IMG/VR virus record: IMGVR_UViG_3300013004_000175
Location: 1 to 25,156 of that record
DNA: 25,156 nt
Direction: 5' to 3' (one strand)
Source of the DNA: a virus
The position numbers and the translations under genes were made by a program. Shown piece by piece: positions 7,313 to 15,911 of this stretch. Under the pieces are notes generated by a model. That model searched no databases. It was not told the origin of the DNA and was given only the letters and a program-made list of their open reading frames with translations. How positions within the stretch are numbered: position 1 is the first letter of the stretch; every line of letters begins with the position of its first letter.

Positions 7313-9754
7313 CTAATTGCTTTTTTTGTTAAGCTTTTTCTTTTCTAATTCCATCTTCTCTTTATCTACTTTTTTCTGATACTCAAACTCTTGCTCATTT
7401 AAATCTTGTTTCCTCATTTTAATCTGAGCTTCCATTCCTTTTCTTGCTACTTCTAAAACATCAGGTTCCCCATCTTTATCTAAGTCTTTATCCATTGAGA
7501 ATCCCATAGATAAGATAGTTTGTTTTTGTATTTCTCTTTCTGTTTTCATCTTCTCAAGCATTACTTCAGTTTCTCTTTCAAACAACATCTTTTCTTTATC
7601 TGCTTGTAACATTTGTTGCTGCATCTCCTGTTGTTTCTGTAACTGTTGCATTTGCTGTTGTTGCATTTCTTCTCTCTTCTTTGCTTCAGAAGATATTAAC
7701 ATTTCTTCAGCTTCTTGAATTCCTTCTGCTCTAATAACTTTAATTACATCTGACAAATCTAATTTAGCTGCCTGCATTGCTGCATGTGCAAGTTGACCTA
7801 CAAGTTCTTTAGCTTCATGTGCTTTAGATGAATTAGAAACAAAGATACCATAAGTAGAATTATCTAACAAATCTGCATCTATAGTTAAAAGTTGTCTTGA
7901 AAAATCATCTAATATATAATTCAACTTTTGATTACCCTTTTCAGTATAAGCTACCTTAGCAGTTTCAATAAGTCTTTGTAATACATTTCTCTTAACATAA
8001 TTATGCAATTCAAATACTGGTTCCAATATATGTGAACTCTGTACCATAGTTTGTTTAGTATTTGTAACTGCAGCATTAGGACCAATCTGACCTTCAGCTT
8101 CAGGTGGAATACCAATAGACATCCCTGCTCTTCTTTCAATATATTCTGCTAAGTTAATATATTTCTGAATATCAGATGCTAAAGACATATCTATTTCTTT
8201 AACTGCATTAGGTATAGAATAGTCACCTTTATTACCTTCTTCATTAGGATTCATAAATCCTATTTTAGAACTCTCTAAAAAGTATAACCATTTCTCAGTA
8301 TCTATACCAGCAGATTCAGGTATCATTCCAATGTTCATCATAAGAAGTTTACCTTTATCAGATGCCATTAACAATTCTATCCTATACATTATAATATTGT
8401 AATAATACTGATAAGCTTTAATCCTATCAATAAAAGAAGTAGGGAGAGAATTAGTAGCATCCATGATAGCACCAATGTAAGGAAGCTTACAATAATGCAA
8501 ATTATTTAAATCTTTAAACTGTCCTGCTACTGGACCCATATTTACATAAATATCTACACCAATCTTATATCCCTCATATACTTCAGGAATCCATTCCCAA
8601 GATATAGATATATCTCCTTGTTCTCTATTAACAGAATAACCTTCATCTACTAACCTTTCTTGTACTTCACCATTCTGGTCTGTATATGTAAGAAATCCTA
8701 TCTTTCTTAGAGCTTTCCATGTAGCATGAATTACTCTTACAGTCCAACCCTCATCTTCCTTATTAATATTAAAAGTAAATGCAGAGTCAGTAACGTGATT
8801 AGCACTTTGAGTATAAATAGAATATATCTTATCAATCTCATCAGTAGTTAACTGGTCACCAAAATGTGATATTACAGTAGAAGGAGAAAGTCTGTAAACA
8901 CATACTGCCCATTCACCATCTTCAATAAATTCAGTATCAGGTGATTTATCATAGTCAAAATAAAGTGGATTAACTGTTGACATTGCAGGTTCACCATTAA
9001 GAATACCTACCCAAAATATTTCTTTTGCTGAAATACACAAATGCTTAAATCCCTGATTAAACTTAGTAGGTACATTTTCCTTGTGTATCATGTACTCAAG
9101 TAATTGATGAGCAAGTGCTTCAGCTGGGTCTTGATGTTCTCTCTCCATATACTTCCTAATTTCTGGAGGAGTCATAGTTTGTAACTCTTGTTCTATCTGT
9201 TGCTGTATCTGTTGCATTTGTTGAGGAGTAGGTTGTTGTCCTTGTAACTCTGCCATCTTCTGTTGTTCCAATCCTGCTCTGATTGGTTTCATTATTTCAG
9301 CCATTACATATTCCTGTATCATCTTAAACTCTTCCTGTTCTCTCCTTGTAGTAGCTTCTTCATTTACTGCCATTACTTTCCATGCAAAAGGTCTTTTCAT
9401 TTCCATACCTAAGAGTACTTTAATCTTAGGAGAAGTAATATCTCTATTTACAAAGTTAGCAGGTAACTCTCCACTCTGTGCACCAAATGGTCTAACTACA
9501 TATTCAAAATCCCTTATATTCAACATGTTATTAAACATGTCATAATTAACTTTCATCCTTTTATAATCTGATACACCATTAGTATCAAATGAGTCAAAAC
9601 CATATCCATTAAAACCTACTTGTGAAAATGACCTCTTATCCAAAAAGTCTATATTTTGTTTGTACCAAGATTTACCATCAACATTTTTTTGACCTCTTGT
9701 CAACCTATGTTTAGGCATACCCTTACTAAAATTACCATCAGTGCTATGTATCAT
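7313..9754 (-). CDS. Portal protein
   Basis: 813 aa, the usual large size of crAss-like portals. It forms the dodecameric ring at the capsid vertex through which DNA is packaged and ejected. Seen: the typical portal composition with a tryptophan/tyrosine-rich central wing and stem (EWIPEVYEGYKIGVDIYVN; GPVAGQFKDLNNLHYCKLPY), a hinge segment RRAGMSIGIPPEAEGQ, and a long glutamine-rich coiled coil near the C-terminus (about 700-810) that would make the barrel. A second Q-rich run lies at about 165-195. Its start overlaps the TerL stop by four bases (ATGA), so translation is coupled. Gene order TerL-portal-acidic protein-capsid supports the call. Confidence 0.88.
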   Translation of the reverse strand: MIHSTDGNFSKGMPKHRLTRGQKNVDGKSWYKQNIDFLDKRSFSQVGFNGYGFDSFDTNGVSDYKRMKVNYDMFNNMLNIRDFEYVVRPFGAQSGELPANFVNRDITSPKIKVLLGMEMKRPFAWKVMAVNEEATTRREQEEFKMIQEYVMAEIMKPIRAGLEQQKMAELQGQQPTPQQMQQIQQQIEQELQTMTPPEIRKYMEREHQDPAEALAHQLLEYMIHKENVPTKFNQGFKHLCISAKEIFWVGILNGEPAMSTVNPLYFDYDKSPDTEFIEDGEWAVCVYRLSPSTVISHFGDQLTTDEIDKIYSIYTQSANHVTDSAFTFNINKEDEGWTVRVIHATWKALRKIGFLTYTDQNGEVQERLVDEGYSVNREQGDISISWEWIPEVYEGYKIGVDIYVNMGPVAGQFKDLNNLHYCKLPYIGAIMDATNSLPTSFIDRIKAYQYYYNIIMYRIELLMASDKGKLLMMNIGMIPESAGIDTEKWLYFLESSKIGFMNPNEEGNKGDYSIPNAVKEIDMSLASDIQKYINLAEYIERRAGMSIGIPPEAEGQIGPNAAVTNTKQTMVQSSHILEPVFELHNYVKRNVLQRLIETAKVAYTEKGNQKLNYILDDFSRQLLTIDADLLDNSTYGIFVSNSSKAHEAKELVGQLAHAAMQAAKLDLSDVIKVIRAEGIQEAEEMLISSEAKKREEMQQQQMQQLQKQQEMQQQMLQADKEKMLFERETEVMLEKMKTEREIQKQTILSMGFSMDKDLDKDGEPDVLEVARKGMEAQIKMRKQDLNEQEFEYQKKVDKEKMELEKKKLNKKSN

Positions 9755-11838
9755 ATTGCTTGTTTATTTGAATTTTTAAACCATGATTTGTAACTATCTA
9801 AAAGATATTTTGCTGCTTTATTTTTTTCTGTCTTATCCGAATACTGTTTTTCTCCTTCTTCTTCTATTTGAAACATAATCATCATAAATGCCATTACTCG
9901 GTCAAAGTTTCCTTTCTTATTAAACTGTATTAATTCTTCTATTAATCCTGGGTCTTCAATAGTATCTAAGTTTAAAACTATATTTCCATTTTCATCTACA
10001 TCTCTTTCTTGAAGTAGCCATTGTTTAATATACTTAGCACCTGCATCCTTAAGGTCACTATTCATGTGAATACCATAAACCCTTGATACTCTTGAGTTCT
10101 TAATACTCTTAGATATAACAGCATCAGGTTGTGCAGCTAACAGATGTAACTTTCTTTTCTTTTCAAAATATCCTTTAACATCTCTAATCATATTCTCATG
10201 CATTATCTCTGCATTGTAAAGTTCTGCTAACAATTCTACAATTCTATGAGTATCATCTACTGTCTTCATTCTACCTACATAAGCTGCTACTATTTTATTC
10301 CTTGTAAATGAAAACACAGCATTACTTTTATATACATATACAGCACCTAATGATACACCTCCACTTTGGTCTTGTTGATAAGGGTCATATCCTATCTTAT
10401 AAAGACCTTTAGGTGCATTAGGTATTGGATATTCAAATATAACTGGTGCACCACTTAAATCAGTAATCTTAGGTTTATAATCCCAAACAGGTTGTAACTC
10501 ATTCTTTAAATCAGGTAATGCTTTAACTTTACCATCTTCTCCTCTTATAAGATTAACAGCTTGTCCTTTCTTAAAATGCAATTGTTCTCTTTCTACAATA
10601 TCCTTTCTTCTTCTAAGTTCAGTAATAGGAAAGTCATTAGTAGATACTGTTAAAAAAGCTTCACTTGGTTTTAATGGATATTCTTGTACTCTACCTTGTA
10701 TAACTCCTACACCATTAGCTGAGTTCTTTATAATTATCTCTCTTTGATTAGTTTCAAAATCAATAGCTTCTTGTGTAGCAGAATTACCTTGTTTATCATA
10801 AAAACCATCCATGTTCCAAAACACAGGATGAAAGAATCCACACTTAGTATTATCTGCATTATCATCCCATATATTTGTAAATGGCATTAAGTTAAAAGTA
10901 AGTGGGTCATAAAACATTTCAGCAAAATCTACTGTACCACTTTCCATATCACCACCTGTACCAAATATAAGTATTTGTCCTGTTACATATTTACCTGACC
11001 TAAGTGTAGGTTCAGTAGCACTATAAGAATCTTTCAAATTAGGAAACTTACCTGCTTCCTCAAACAATACATAAACAGAGTCTTTACCACGAGCAGCATC
11101 TGGATTATCCTTAAATGTAATTGCCATTACTTGTGATGCATAACCTTTCTCAATAGCTACACCATTCAATACTTCTTTAAAAGATGCTTTCCTATATTCC
11201 TGCTTATCAATAAAATCTCTATTCTTTCTCCAACCAGTATGTTCATTTAAAAAGTTCATATAGTCAGTAGCCATACCCATTGTACCATTAGGATATAAAT
11301 ACTTCTTATCAAATGCACCAATAATAGAAAGTGAGTTTCTTGTGTTATTATACTTATTAACTACTTTAGATGCATTCTTAAATGAGTAACCTTTTCTTCG
11401 AGATTTACCTACAATCATGTGTCTTCCACCATCCAAATACTCTTCTTGAATACTAACACTTAAATGAAGTTTATCTAACTCTTTTTTAGTAAGTCCATTA
11501 TAAGCTATTTCAGTTGCCCAATAATAGTTATAATCACCATCCCAAAAGTCAGGAAATCCTTCTATCTTTTTAGCCTTCTTACCTGCTGCATTTTTCTCTA
11601 CTCTTAAGATAGGACAAAAGTTAAGATAAAAGTAATGGTCACCTGTAATCTTAACTCCACCTGTTTCATATCCTTCAATAGTTCTTCTAAGTTGTTCTTC
11701 CCAATACATTTGCCAGGATGGAGAACCCCAAGGGTCAGGACAATAATACCCATGCTTTTCAAAGTGTCTTGCTTCTTCTCTGAAAACTTCTGTATTAATC
11801 CAATGTCCATCAGGGTTTCTTACTGACTCTACTTTCAT
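9751..11838 (-). CDS. terL: Terminase large subunit (DNA packaging ATPase-nuclease)
   Basis: 695 aa. The motor protein that pumps DNA through the portal and cuts it. Seen: a Walker A variant GKSRRKGYS at residues 144-152, the form typical of crAss-like terminases; Walker B VYVLFEEAG at 255-263 with catalytic glutamate; a coupling motif GTGGD at 293-297. The RNase H-like nuclease domain follows, with candidate metal-binding acids D485 (GYDPYQQD), E548 (IMHENMIRD) and D646 (NFDRVMAF). Length and motif order are complete. It overlaps the portal start by four bases and begins one base before the stop-adjacent end of the upstream 156-aa gene, which may be the small subunit. Confidence 0.93.
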   Translation of the reverse strand: MKVESVRNPDGHWINTEVFREEARHFEKHGYYCPDPWGSPSWQMYWEEQLRRTIEGYETGGVKITGDHYFYLNFCPILRVEKNAAGKKAKKIEGFPDFWDGDYNYYWATEIAYNGLTKKELDKLHLSVSIQEEYLDGGRHMIVGKSRRKGYSFKNASKVVNKYNNTRNSLSIIGAFDKKYLYPNGTMGMATDYMNFLNEHTGWRKNRDFIDKQEYRKASFKEVLNGVAIEKGYASQVMAITFKDNPDAARGKDSVYVLFEEAGKFPNLKDSYSATEPTLRSGKYVTGQILIFGTGGDMESGTVDFAEMFYDPLTFNLMPFTNIWDDNADNTKCGFFHPVFWNMDGFYDKQGNSATQEAIDFETNQREIIIKNSANGVGVIQGRVQEYPLKPSEAFLTVSTNDFPITELRRRKDIVEREQLHFKKGQAVNLIRGEDGKVKALPDLKNELQPVWDYKPKITDLSGAPVIFEYPIPNAPKGLYKIGYDPYQQDQSGGVSLGAVYVYKSNAVFSFTRNKIVAAYVGRMKTVDDTHRIVELLAELYNAEIMHENMIRDVKGYFEKKRKLHLLAAQPDAVISKSIKNSRVSRVYGIHMNSDLKDAGAKYIKQWLLQERDVDENGNIVLNLDTIEDPGLIEELIQFNKKGNFDRVMAFMMIMFQIEEEGEKQYSDKTEKNKAAKYLLDSYKSWFKNSNKQAI

Positions 11839-11839
11839 A

Positions 11840-12310
11840 CTATTGTGATGGAGCTGCTGTTACATATTTCAATCTATACATTGTATGTGCTGTAAGTTGC
11901 TGCATTTCATCTAACTGATTTAATATCCAACTTTCTGTGTACATAGACCTTGCTTCATCTATTTTATCATACAAAGATTCCATGTATTGAACAGGATTTT
12001 GTATTACAGAAGCTGAGAATGAAATTGATAGTTGACCATGTACAGCCATTACAGTTTCAGCAAATGTATCTAATAGTTCATCAAGGGAATCATAAAAAAT
12101 ACCCATAGCATCATGTATTGCAGAAGACTTTACTCTCTGTTCAATATGAGTAATGTGTGCATCTTCTTTTGCCTTAAACAATAAAGATACAAATCTTGAG
12201 CATGACTCAGGATGTTTTCCCATACCCATGCCCATAGACATTGGTGTAGATTTAAGTGACATAGTGGGTTCATCAAAGTACCCTGCTAAATCTTTTTTGT
12301 TTTTCATCAT
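11840..12310 (-). CDS. Unknown protein upstream of TerL (candidate small terminase)
   Basis: 156 aa, starting MMKNKKDLAGYFDEPTMSLK. After a methionine/glycine-rich stretch (MSMGMGMGKH, about 24-33) the protein is predicted mostly helical to the end, with no membrane segment or catalytic motif. It starts inside the stop codon of the 184-aa gene (ATGA) and ends one base before the TerL start. Position immediately before the large terminase is the usual place of the small terminase subunit, and size and helicity are compatible, but no DNA-binding helix-turn-helix is obvious. In crAss-like phages the small terminase has not been clearly identified, so this is only a positional guess. Confidence 0.5.
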   Translation of the reverse strand: MMKNKKDLAGYFDEPTMSLKSTPMSMGMGMGKHPESCSRFVSLLFKAKEDAHITHIEQRVKSSAIHDAMGIFYDSLDELLDTFAETVMAVHGQLSISFSASVIQNPVQYMESLYDKIDEARSMYTESWILNQLDEMQQLTAHTMYRLKYVTAAPSQ

Positions 12311-12861
12311 CTTTCAAATGGATTAATTTCTTTACCAGATTTTGTTTTTGAACTCTCATATAATTCCTGCTCAACTCTTTCTTTTAAATCAGTCATTGAT
12401 TTAAGTACTTCATTAGCAGACTTTAATGCAGGAATAACTTCACCAATCTTATACACAGGTTGTCCTTTATCTGTTCTTTCATTAAAATCTATATTCTCAA
12501 AAAAGTTAATAGTTTGTTCTATACCTTTCTTTACAGCAATATAATACTTCATTGATACAGATGCTTCTTGTAACCATTCATTATACTTAACAACTCCCTC
12601 TCTTACAAAGTCATCAGGAAACCACTTTTCATCTCTCCACAATCCTTTAATTACTTCTCTTTCTTTAAGCTCCTGTGAATAACCTGCATAAGGATTTGTC
12701 TTTCTTGGTGATACCAAGAAGCAAATATAAGAAAATTCTTTTATAGCTGTTTCTTTATGCTTAGATTTATCTCTATCCCATATTTCTTTAAAAGGTGAAA
12801 TAAGTAATACTTCCTTAACAGGAGTTACATGAGAGTTATGCATTTCAAATATTTCTACCAT
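12307..12861 (-). CDS. Conserved unknown late-operon protein
   Basis: 184 aa, hydrophilic and mostly helical. Aromatic-rich middle (VIKGLWRDEKWFPDDFVREG) and a charged C-terminal coiled-coil-like region (KSANEVLKSMTDLKERVEQE). No signal peptide, membrane segment or catalytic motif is seen. It lies 5 bases after the amidase gene and overlaps the next gene by four bases, so it is firmly in the packaging/head operon. Probably a virion or assembly protein; I do not recognise the family beyond a general impression that such a protein accompanies TerL in crAss-like genomes. Confidence 0.5.
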   Translation of the reverse strand: MVEIFEMHNSHVTPVKEVLLISPFKEIWDRDKSKHKETAIKEFSYICFLVSPRKTNPYAGYSQELKEREVIKGLWRDEKWFPDDFVREGVVKYNEWLQEASVSMKYYIAVKKGIEQTINFFENIDFNERTDKGQPVYKIGEVIPALKSANEVLKSMTDLKERVEQELYESSKTKSGKEINPFER

Positions 12862-12866
12862 ATCCT

Positions 12867-13805
12867 TTATGTAAGTGACATTATCATATCAATTAATTCT
12901 TGCTGTGGAAATATATCATTCTTTCCTGCAAATGCATTACCATGTGTATATATACCAGGATTCTTTTCCATCTCTATAGGATTACAAAAATCAAATGCAT
13001 ACTTAACACCTTTACTCTTAATCATTTCATACAATCCTTTCTTAGGATTTATCCTGTACAAATCTTGCAAGTAGTAAATCAAGTTTCTTACTTCTTCAAT
13101 CTGCTTATCAGATATCTTATGAAAATACTGATTAAACCTATAAACATATCCTAAGTCAACTACTTGGTTAGGACTTACTTCAACTCCAGGCCAAGCATAA
13201 AATCCATTAGGATTCTTAGGAACCCATTTACTCCCTTGATAATACCCACCTTTATTTAGTCCACCAAAAGAACAAATTTCTAACCCAATAGATTCCCTAT
13301 GTAGTGGAGTATTTCCTACTGATAAATGCCAAGCATAAGAACCTTTAGGTAAACAACTAATCATTCTACCATCAAAACCTAAATCACCTTTATTAGGATG
13401 CTTACCACCAAGTACATATTCAGTACCTACTGAGTTAGTATCTTTTTCCCAAAACTTAACTGTTTCATAAGGATTATCCCAACCTGCAGTATGATGTAAT
13501 ATCAACCACCTTTTAGATACAGGCCCAGGATAATAATTAGGAATCCATTTACCATTAATAGTAATACCTTGAGCTATAGGGTAATACTCATAATCATCAT
13601 TAGTTAAATCAGTATCTACTTTAGCAAGTAATGCATTCCATGTAATAGGACCAACAACACCATCAGCAGTAATACCAGATTGCTTTTGAAATTTAACTAC
13701 AGCATCATGTGTAATTTTACCAAATATACCATCAATCTTTATCTCAAGTAATTCCTGAACCTTCATTACTTCATATCCTGTATCACCAAGTTTAACTGTT
13801 TCCAT
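12867..13805 (-). CDS. Endolysin: N-acetylmuramoyl-L-alanine amidase with peptidoglycan-binding domain
   Basis: 312 aa. Cuts the amide bond between N-acetylmuramic acid and L-alanine of the cell wall. Residues 1-60 form a PG_binding_1 domain (KVQELLEIKIDGIFGKIT, then ITADGVVGPITWNALL). Residues about 85-310 are an Amidase_2/PGRP-like domain: LHHTAG (H104, H105), YAWH (159-160) and IGLEIC with E176, then H288 (IYTHGNAF) and D297 (GKND) as probable zinc ligands. No signal peptide is present. Its start overlaps the preceding 79-aa gene by 14 bases. No holin with obvious membrane helices lies beside it, so export relies on another gene. It may alternatively be virion-borne for entry. Confidence 0.88.
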   Translation of the reverse strand: METVKLGDTGYEVMKVQELLEIKIDGIFGKITHDAVVKFQKQSGITADGVVGPITWNALLAKVDTDLTNDDYEYYPIAQGITINGKWIPNYYPGPVSKRWLILHHTAGWDNPYETVKFWEKDTNSVGTEYVLGGKHPNKGDLGFDGRMISCLPKGSYAWHLSVGNTPLHRESIGLEICSFGGLNKGGYYQGSKWVPKNPNGFYAWPGVEVSPNQVVDLGYVYRFNQYFHKISDKQIEEVRNLIYYLQDLYRINPKKGLYEMIKSKGVKYAFDFCNPIEMEKNPGIYTHGNAFAGKNDIFPQQELIDMIMSLT

Positions 13806-14031
13806 TTTGTTTTATAATTAATCTTTGAGCTAATGTATTAAATTGTTTTTCCATATCTACAAACCTTACATCTACTTCAGTAAGTGCAGTAATATTTTCC
13901 AAGTAAGGTTCCATATCATGATTGAACCTATCAAAAATATGTAAAAAGCTATTAGCTGAGTTAATAACTTCTTGTGCTCTTGTGAGTAAATAATCTTCTG
14001 TAATTTCCTCTGGCATTTCTTGTAGTGTCAT
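13792..14031 (-). CDS. Small acidic helical protein before the endolysin
   Basis: 79 aa (MTLQEMPEEITEDYLLTRAQ...), predicted almost entirely helical and acidic, with no transmembrane segment, so it is not a classical holin. It overlaps the DUF1573 gene by four bases upstream and the endolysin gene by 14 bases downstream, which implies translational coupling. It could be a lysis regulator or a small assembly protein; there is nothing in the sequence to decide. Confidence 0.5.
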   Translation of the reverse strand: MTLQEMPEEITEDYLLTRAQEVINSANSFLHIFDRFNHDMEPYLENITALTEVDVRFVDMEKQFNTLAQRLIIKQNGNS

Positions 14032-14327
14032 TTTTCTTTAGTTTTAATTGTTCCTTTAATCATAATAACATCCTTTGAATTATCATCAAATATAATAGCA
14101 GCAGACTTACTGAAATCAAATGATGTTATCCCTTTACCTTTCAAATGATTAGGAAAAGTAGGACTTTCATAATTCAATATTATCTTATTACCTTCCTTCT
14201 TAGATGTAGTACATCCACATGCAGGTTTAACCTCTATAATCTTCTTATCACCTAAATATTCAAATTGAGCTTTAAGTGCTTGCTTTGGTTTTACTTCACC
14301 AAAATTGTAAGTAGTATGATTCCACAT
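14028..14327 (-). CDS. DUF1573-type protein
   Basis: 99 aa. The pattern HTTYNFGEVKPKQALKAQFEY followed by VKPACGCTTSKKEG matches the start and the hallmark CGCT motif of DUF1573, an Ig-like (ASPM/SPD2/Hydin-related) beta-sandwich domain very common in secreted Bacteroidetes proteins. This copy is a bare domain: no signal peptide, no lipobox. Conserved cysteines are C38 and C40. It overlaps neighbours by one and four bases. Cellular homologues are mostly periplasmic or surface; in a phage a virion-associated or host-contact role is possible. The function is unknown. Confidence 0.75.
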   Translation of the reverse strand: MWNHTTYNFGEVKPKQALKAQFEYLGDKKIIEVKPACGCTTSKKEGNKIILNYESPTFPNHLKGKGITSFDFSKSAAIIFDDNSKDVIMIKGTIKTKEK

Positions 14328-14617
14328 TATTTTAAGATTTTAGTTTTATATTCTAACCATTGTTTCTTAGACATCATAGGATAATAACATTTACCTTCAC
14401 ATTGCTTATTCGAAAGAGTAAGTGCAGGTATATCACAACCACAATGTAAGCATTGTCCATTAGAGTAACATTCTTTATCCATTAATTGAAGTCTTTCTTC
14501 AAACTGTTCTTGTATATGTTTCCTTACCAAGAACTTGAGTTTGGAATAATAGAGTACCTCTCTTGTGTGTCCTTGTATATAATACCATATATCACTTAGA
14601 TTTCTTTCTCCTTTCAT
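14327..14617 (-). CDS. Small Cys-rich putative zinc-binding protein
   Basis: I place the start at ATG 14617 (MKGERNLSDIWYYIQGHTRE), giving 96 aa. The frame stays open 15 codons further, but the nearer ATG has an AGGAGT stretch five bases before it and reduces overlap with the upstream gene to 26 bases. Residues 1-45 are helical and basic. Residues 50-77 hold six cysteines (C50, C56, C59, C61, C73, C77, with QCLHCGC and CEGKCYYP), consistent with a zinc ribbon or knuckle. The C-terminus is basic. The stop overlaps the DUF1573 start by one base. Being in the head of the late operon next to DNA-binding proteins suggests a regulatory or nucleic-acid role; function unknown. Confidence 0.6.
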   Translation of the reverse strand: MKGERNLSDIWYYIQGHTREVLYYSKLKFLVRKHIQEQFEERLQLMDKECYSNGQCLHCGCDIPALTLSNKQCEGKCYYPMMSKKQWLEYKTKILK

Positions 14618-14948
14618 AATACTCCTTAAAGAGCGTAGGATTTTTCTCAACATAATTCTCAAGTATTTTTAATCTAATAAAACATTTACTATTCTCAGTA
14701 ACCCAATCTTGTGTTCTTACTAATCCTCTTAACTTCTTTATCTCCTGTAGTATAGGAGCAGCAAATATCTGAAAACTACCAAACCCTTTTAACCTTACAT
14801 CAGGTAAATCATCTTCTGCCATTCTACCTCTAAGATAATAAAAAGTATCATTAATTATCTTATAACATTGTGCTTCAGTAAGCTGAGGGTATTGTCCCTT
14901 TATAAGCTTATAATATTTACTAATACACACATACTTATAATCGTTCAT
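14592..14948 (-). CDS. HU/IHF-like DNA-binding protein
   Basis: 118 aa. The N-terminal helices (LTEAQCYKIINDTFYYLRGR) followed by VRLKGFGSFQIF at 51-62 match the HU/IHF fold, where VxLxGFGSF marks the start of the beta saddle. The arm region differs from cellular HU: no RxGRNPxTG, and the C-terminal 50 residues are charged (LKILENYVEKNPTLFKEYYE). crAss-like phages are known to carry divergent IHF-type subunits in the late operon near the structural genes. It overlaps the upstream winged-helix gene by 14 bases. Likely role: bending or compacting phage DNA, or late transcription control. Confidence 0.7.
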   Translation of the reverse strand: MNDYKYVCISKYYKLIKGQYPQLTEAQCYKIINDTFYYLRGRMAEDDLPDVRLKGFGSFQIFAAPILQEIKKLRGLVRTQDWVTENSKCFIRLKILENYVEKNPTLFKEYYERRKKSK

Positions 14949-15288
14949 TATCCTTATTTATTATCTGTAAAAAGTATTCTTGCTTATCTACATTAGGAGT
15001 AAGTAGGGAGGGTATCTCATTAGTTGTTGAAATAAATCCTTTTTGTTTAAGTGTCTTTATATAATTAGAAAGTCCACCATCAGATAAAGACAATTCTTGC
15101 TTAACCAATTTCTTAGCAGTAGAACCAAATCTATCTTTAGCAATATCTCCCTGCAATGACATAAACAGAGCAAGTACTTCAACTTCTTTAGGTGTAAGTT
15201 TAATAGGCAGCAATGAATTTACTATATTTAAATGTACCTTATAATACTCACTTACAGGTAATTCTAACCTTTTACTTAGTGCTTTCAT
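14935..15288 (-). CDS. Winged-helix DNA-binding protein, first gene of the late operon
   Basis: 117 aa. Residues about 32-88 (LTPKEVEVLALFMSLQGDIA, then SLSDGGLSNYIKTLKQKGFI) read as a winged helix-turn-helix of MarR/Lrp-like type: a first helix, a recognition helix SDGGLSNYIKTLKQKG and a wing. No ligand domain is visible. It is the promoter-proximal gene of the minus-strand operon and faces the divergent intergenic region, a natural place for an autoregulator that switches early to late transcription. It overlaps the HU/IHF-like gene by 14 bases. Target unknown. Confidence 0.65.
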   Translation of the reverse strand: MKALSKRLELPVSEYYKVHLNIVNSLLPIKLTPKEVEVLALFMSLQGDIAKDRFGSTAKKLVKQELSLSDGGLSNYIKTLKQKGFISTTNEIPSLLTPNVDKQEYFLQIINKDNERL

Positions 15289-15312
15289 TTTTACTTTAAG
15301 TTTTCTTTAGAA

Positions 15313-15320
15313 CAAAGATA
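15313..15320 (-). promoter_or_regulatory. Possible Bacteroidetes -7 box for the late operon
   Basis: On the minus strand this reads TATCTTTG, matching the Bacteroidetes sigma consensus TAnnTTTG, 25 bases before the start of the winged-helix gene. A clear -33 TTTG is not present at the usual distance, so a phage-modified polymerase or activator may be needed. Weak evidence. Confidence 0.35.
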
Positions 15321-15396
15321 TGAAATTAGAGTTTGATTTAATTTTTTTCTGAAATTTTTTTAGTAAAATTTTTTGTAGAATTTTTGTGACCTTTAG

Positions 15397-15560
15397 GTAA
15401 GTGTGATTCCCCTCTGCCACCCCCCACCCAGCTGGCGCTTTCAATTCACTACCCCTCCCATCTGCCTCCCAAGTTTATTTCTTGCCCTCTATTTTTATTT
15501 TTCCCTACACCCTTCCCCTCACTCATGCTTGGCAGAGATTTTTCTGCTTCATCTTTTAAA
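15397..15560 (+). other. C/T-rich tract in the divergent intergenic region
   Basis: The gap 15289-15564 contains no gene. Its left half is A/T homopolymer-rich. Its right half is abruptly pyrimidine-rich with C runs (ccaccccccaccc near 15417, then CACCCTTCCCCTCACTCATG near 15508), unlike the surrounding 33% GC DNA. Part of it resembles the C-rich modules at 16421 and 18463. It could hold early promoters or the replication origin; no iterons are seen. Confidence 0.5.
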
Positions 15561-15564
15561 TCCT

Positions 15565-15903
15565 ATGACTATGTCTACTCAAGGTTCAGCTAAGTTTTTC
15601 ACTCCTAGTGAGTTCGTTGCAGAGTTTAAAATTGTAACTCTGCGTACTGTAGTAAATAAGAATACCCAAAAGGTTTCTGTATTGCTCAATGAGAATACTC
15701 AAGACAAAGAGTTTCTCCCTGTTAGTAAACAAATTCAAGAAGACCATAATCTTCTTGAGTCAGAGAATCTAAAGTTCTGGGTTCCTATTGAAACTGATAA
15801 GAAAGGAAGAGAAGTCCTTGATTATCAGAGTGCTTGTCTAATTGTCTGCACTCCAGGCGATTTATCTAAGTTTGTAACCAAAGGTATTTCCCTCGGTTTC
15901 TAG
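15565..15903 (+). CDS. Unknown early protein, first gene of the plus-strand block
   Basis: 112 aa from ATG 15565 (MTMSTQGSAKFFTPSEFVAE); the second ATG at 15571 is equally possible. The frame is open upstream, but that part translates the C-rich tract into an implausible P/S/L-rich peptide. The protein is soluble and looks like a small alpha/beta fold (FKIVTLRTVV, SVLLNENTQ, LKFWVPIETD). Codon use is richer in C and G than neighbours. A 12-bp terminator follows at once, so it is monocistronic. Its position suggests an early, abundant host-takeover protein; no family is recognised. It ends in TAG, evidence that TAG is a real stop here. Confidence 0.6.
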   Translation: MTMSTQGSAKFFTPSEFVAEFKIVTLRTVVNKNTQKVSVLLNENTQDKEFLPVSKQIQEDHNLLESENLKFWVPIETDKKGREVLDYQSACLIVCTPGDLSKFVTKGISLGF

Positions 15904-15911
15904 ACTTCTCT

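Noticed and set aside
15529-15558. TTGGCA as a -35 box for the first early gene
   Set aside because: No acceptable -10 box at 16-18 bases and the transcript would start almost at the start codon.
15403-15564. N-terminal extension of the first early protein through the C-rich tract
   Set aside because: The extension is a P/S/L/H-rich translation of a regulatory tract beginning with a non-ATG codon; ATG 15565 has a proper leader.
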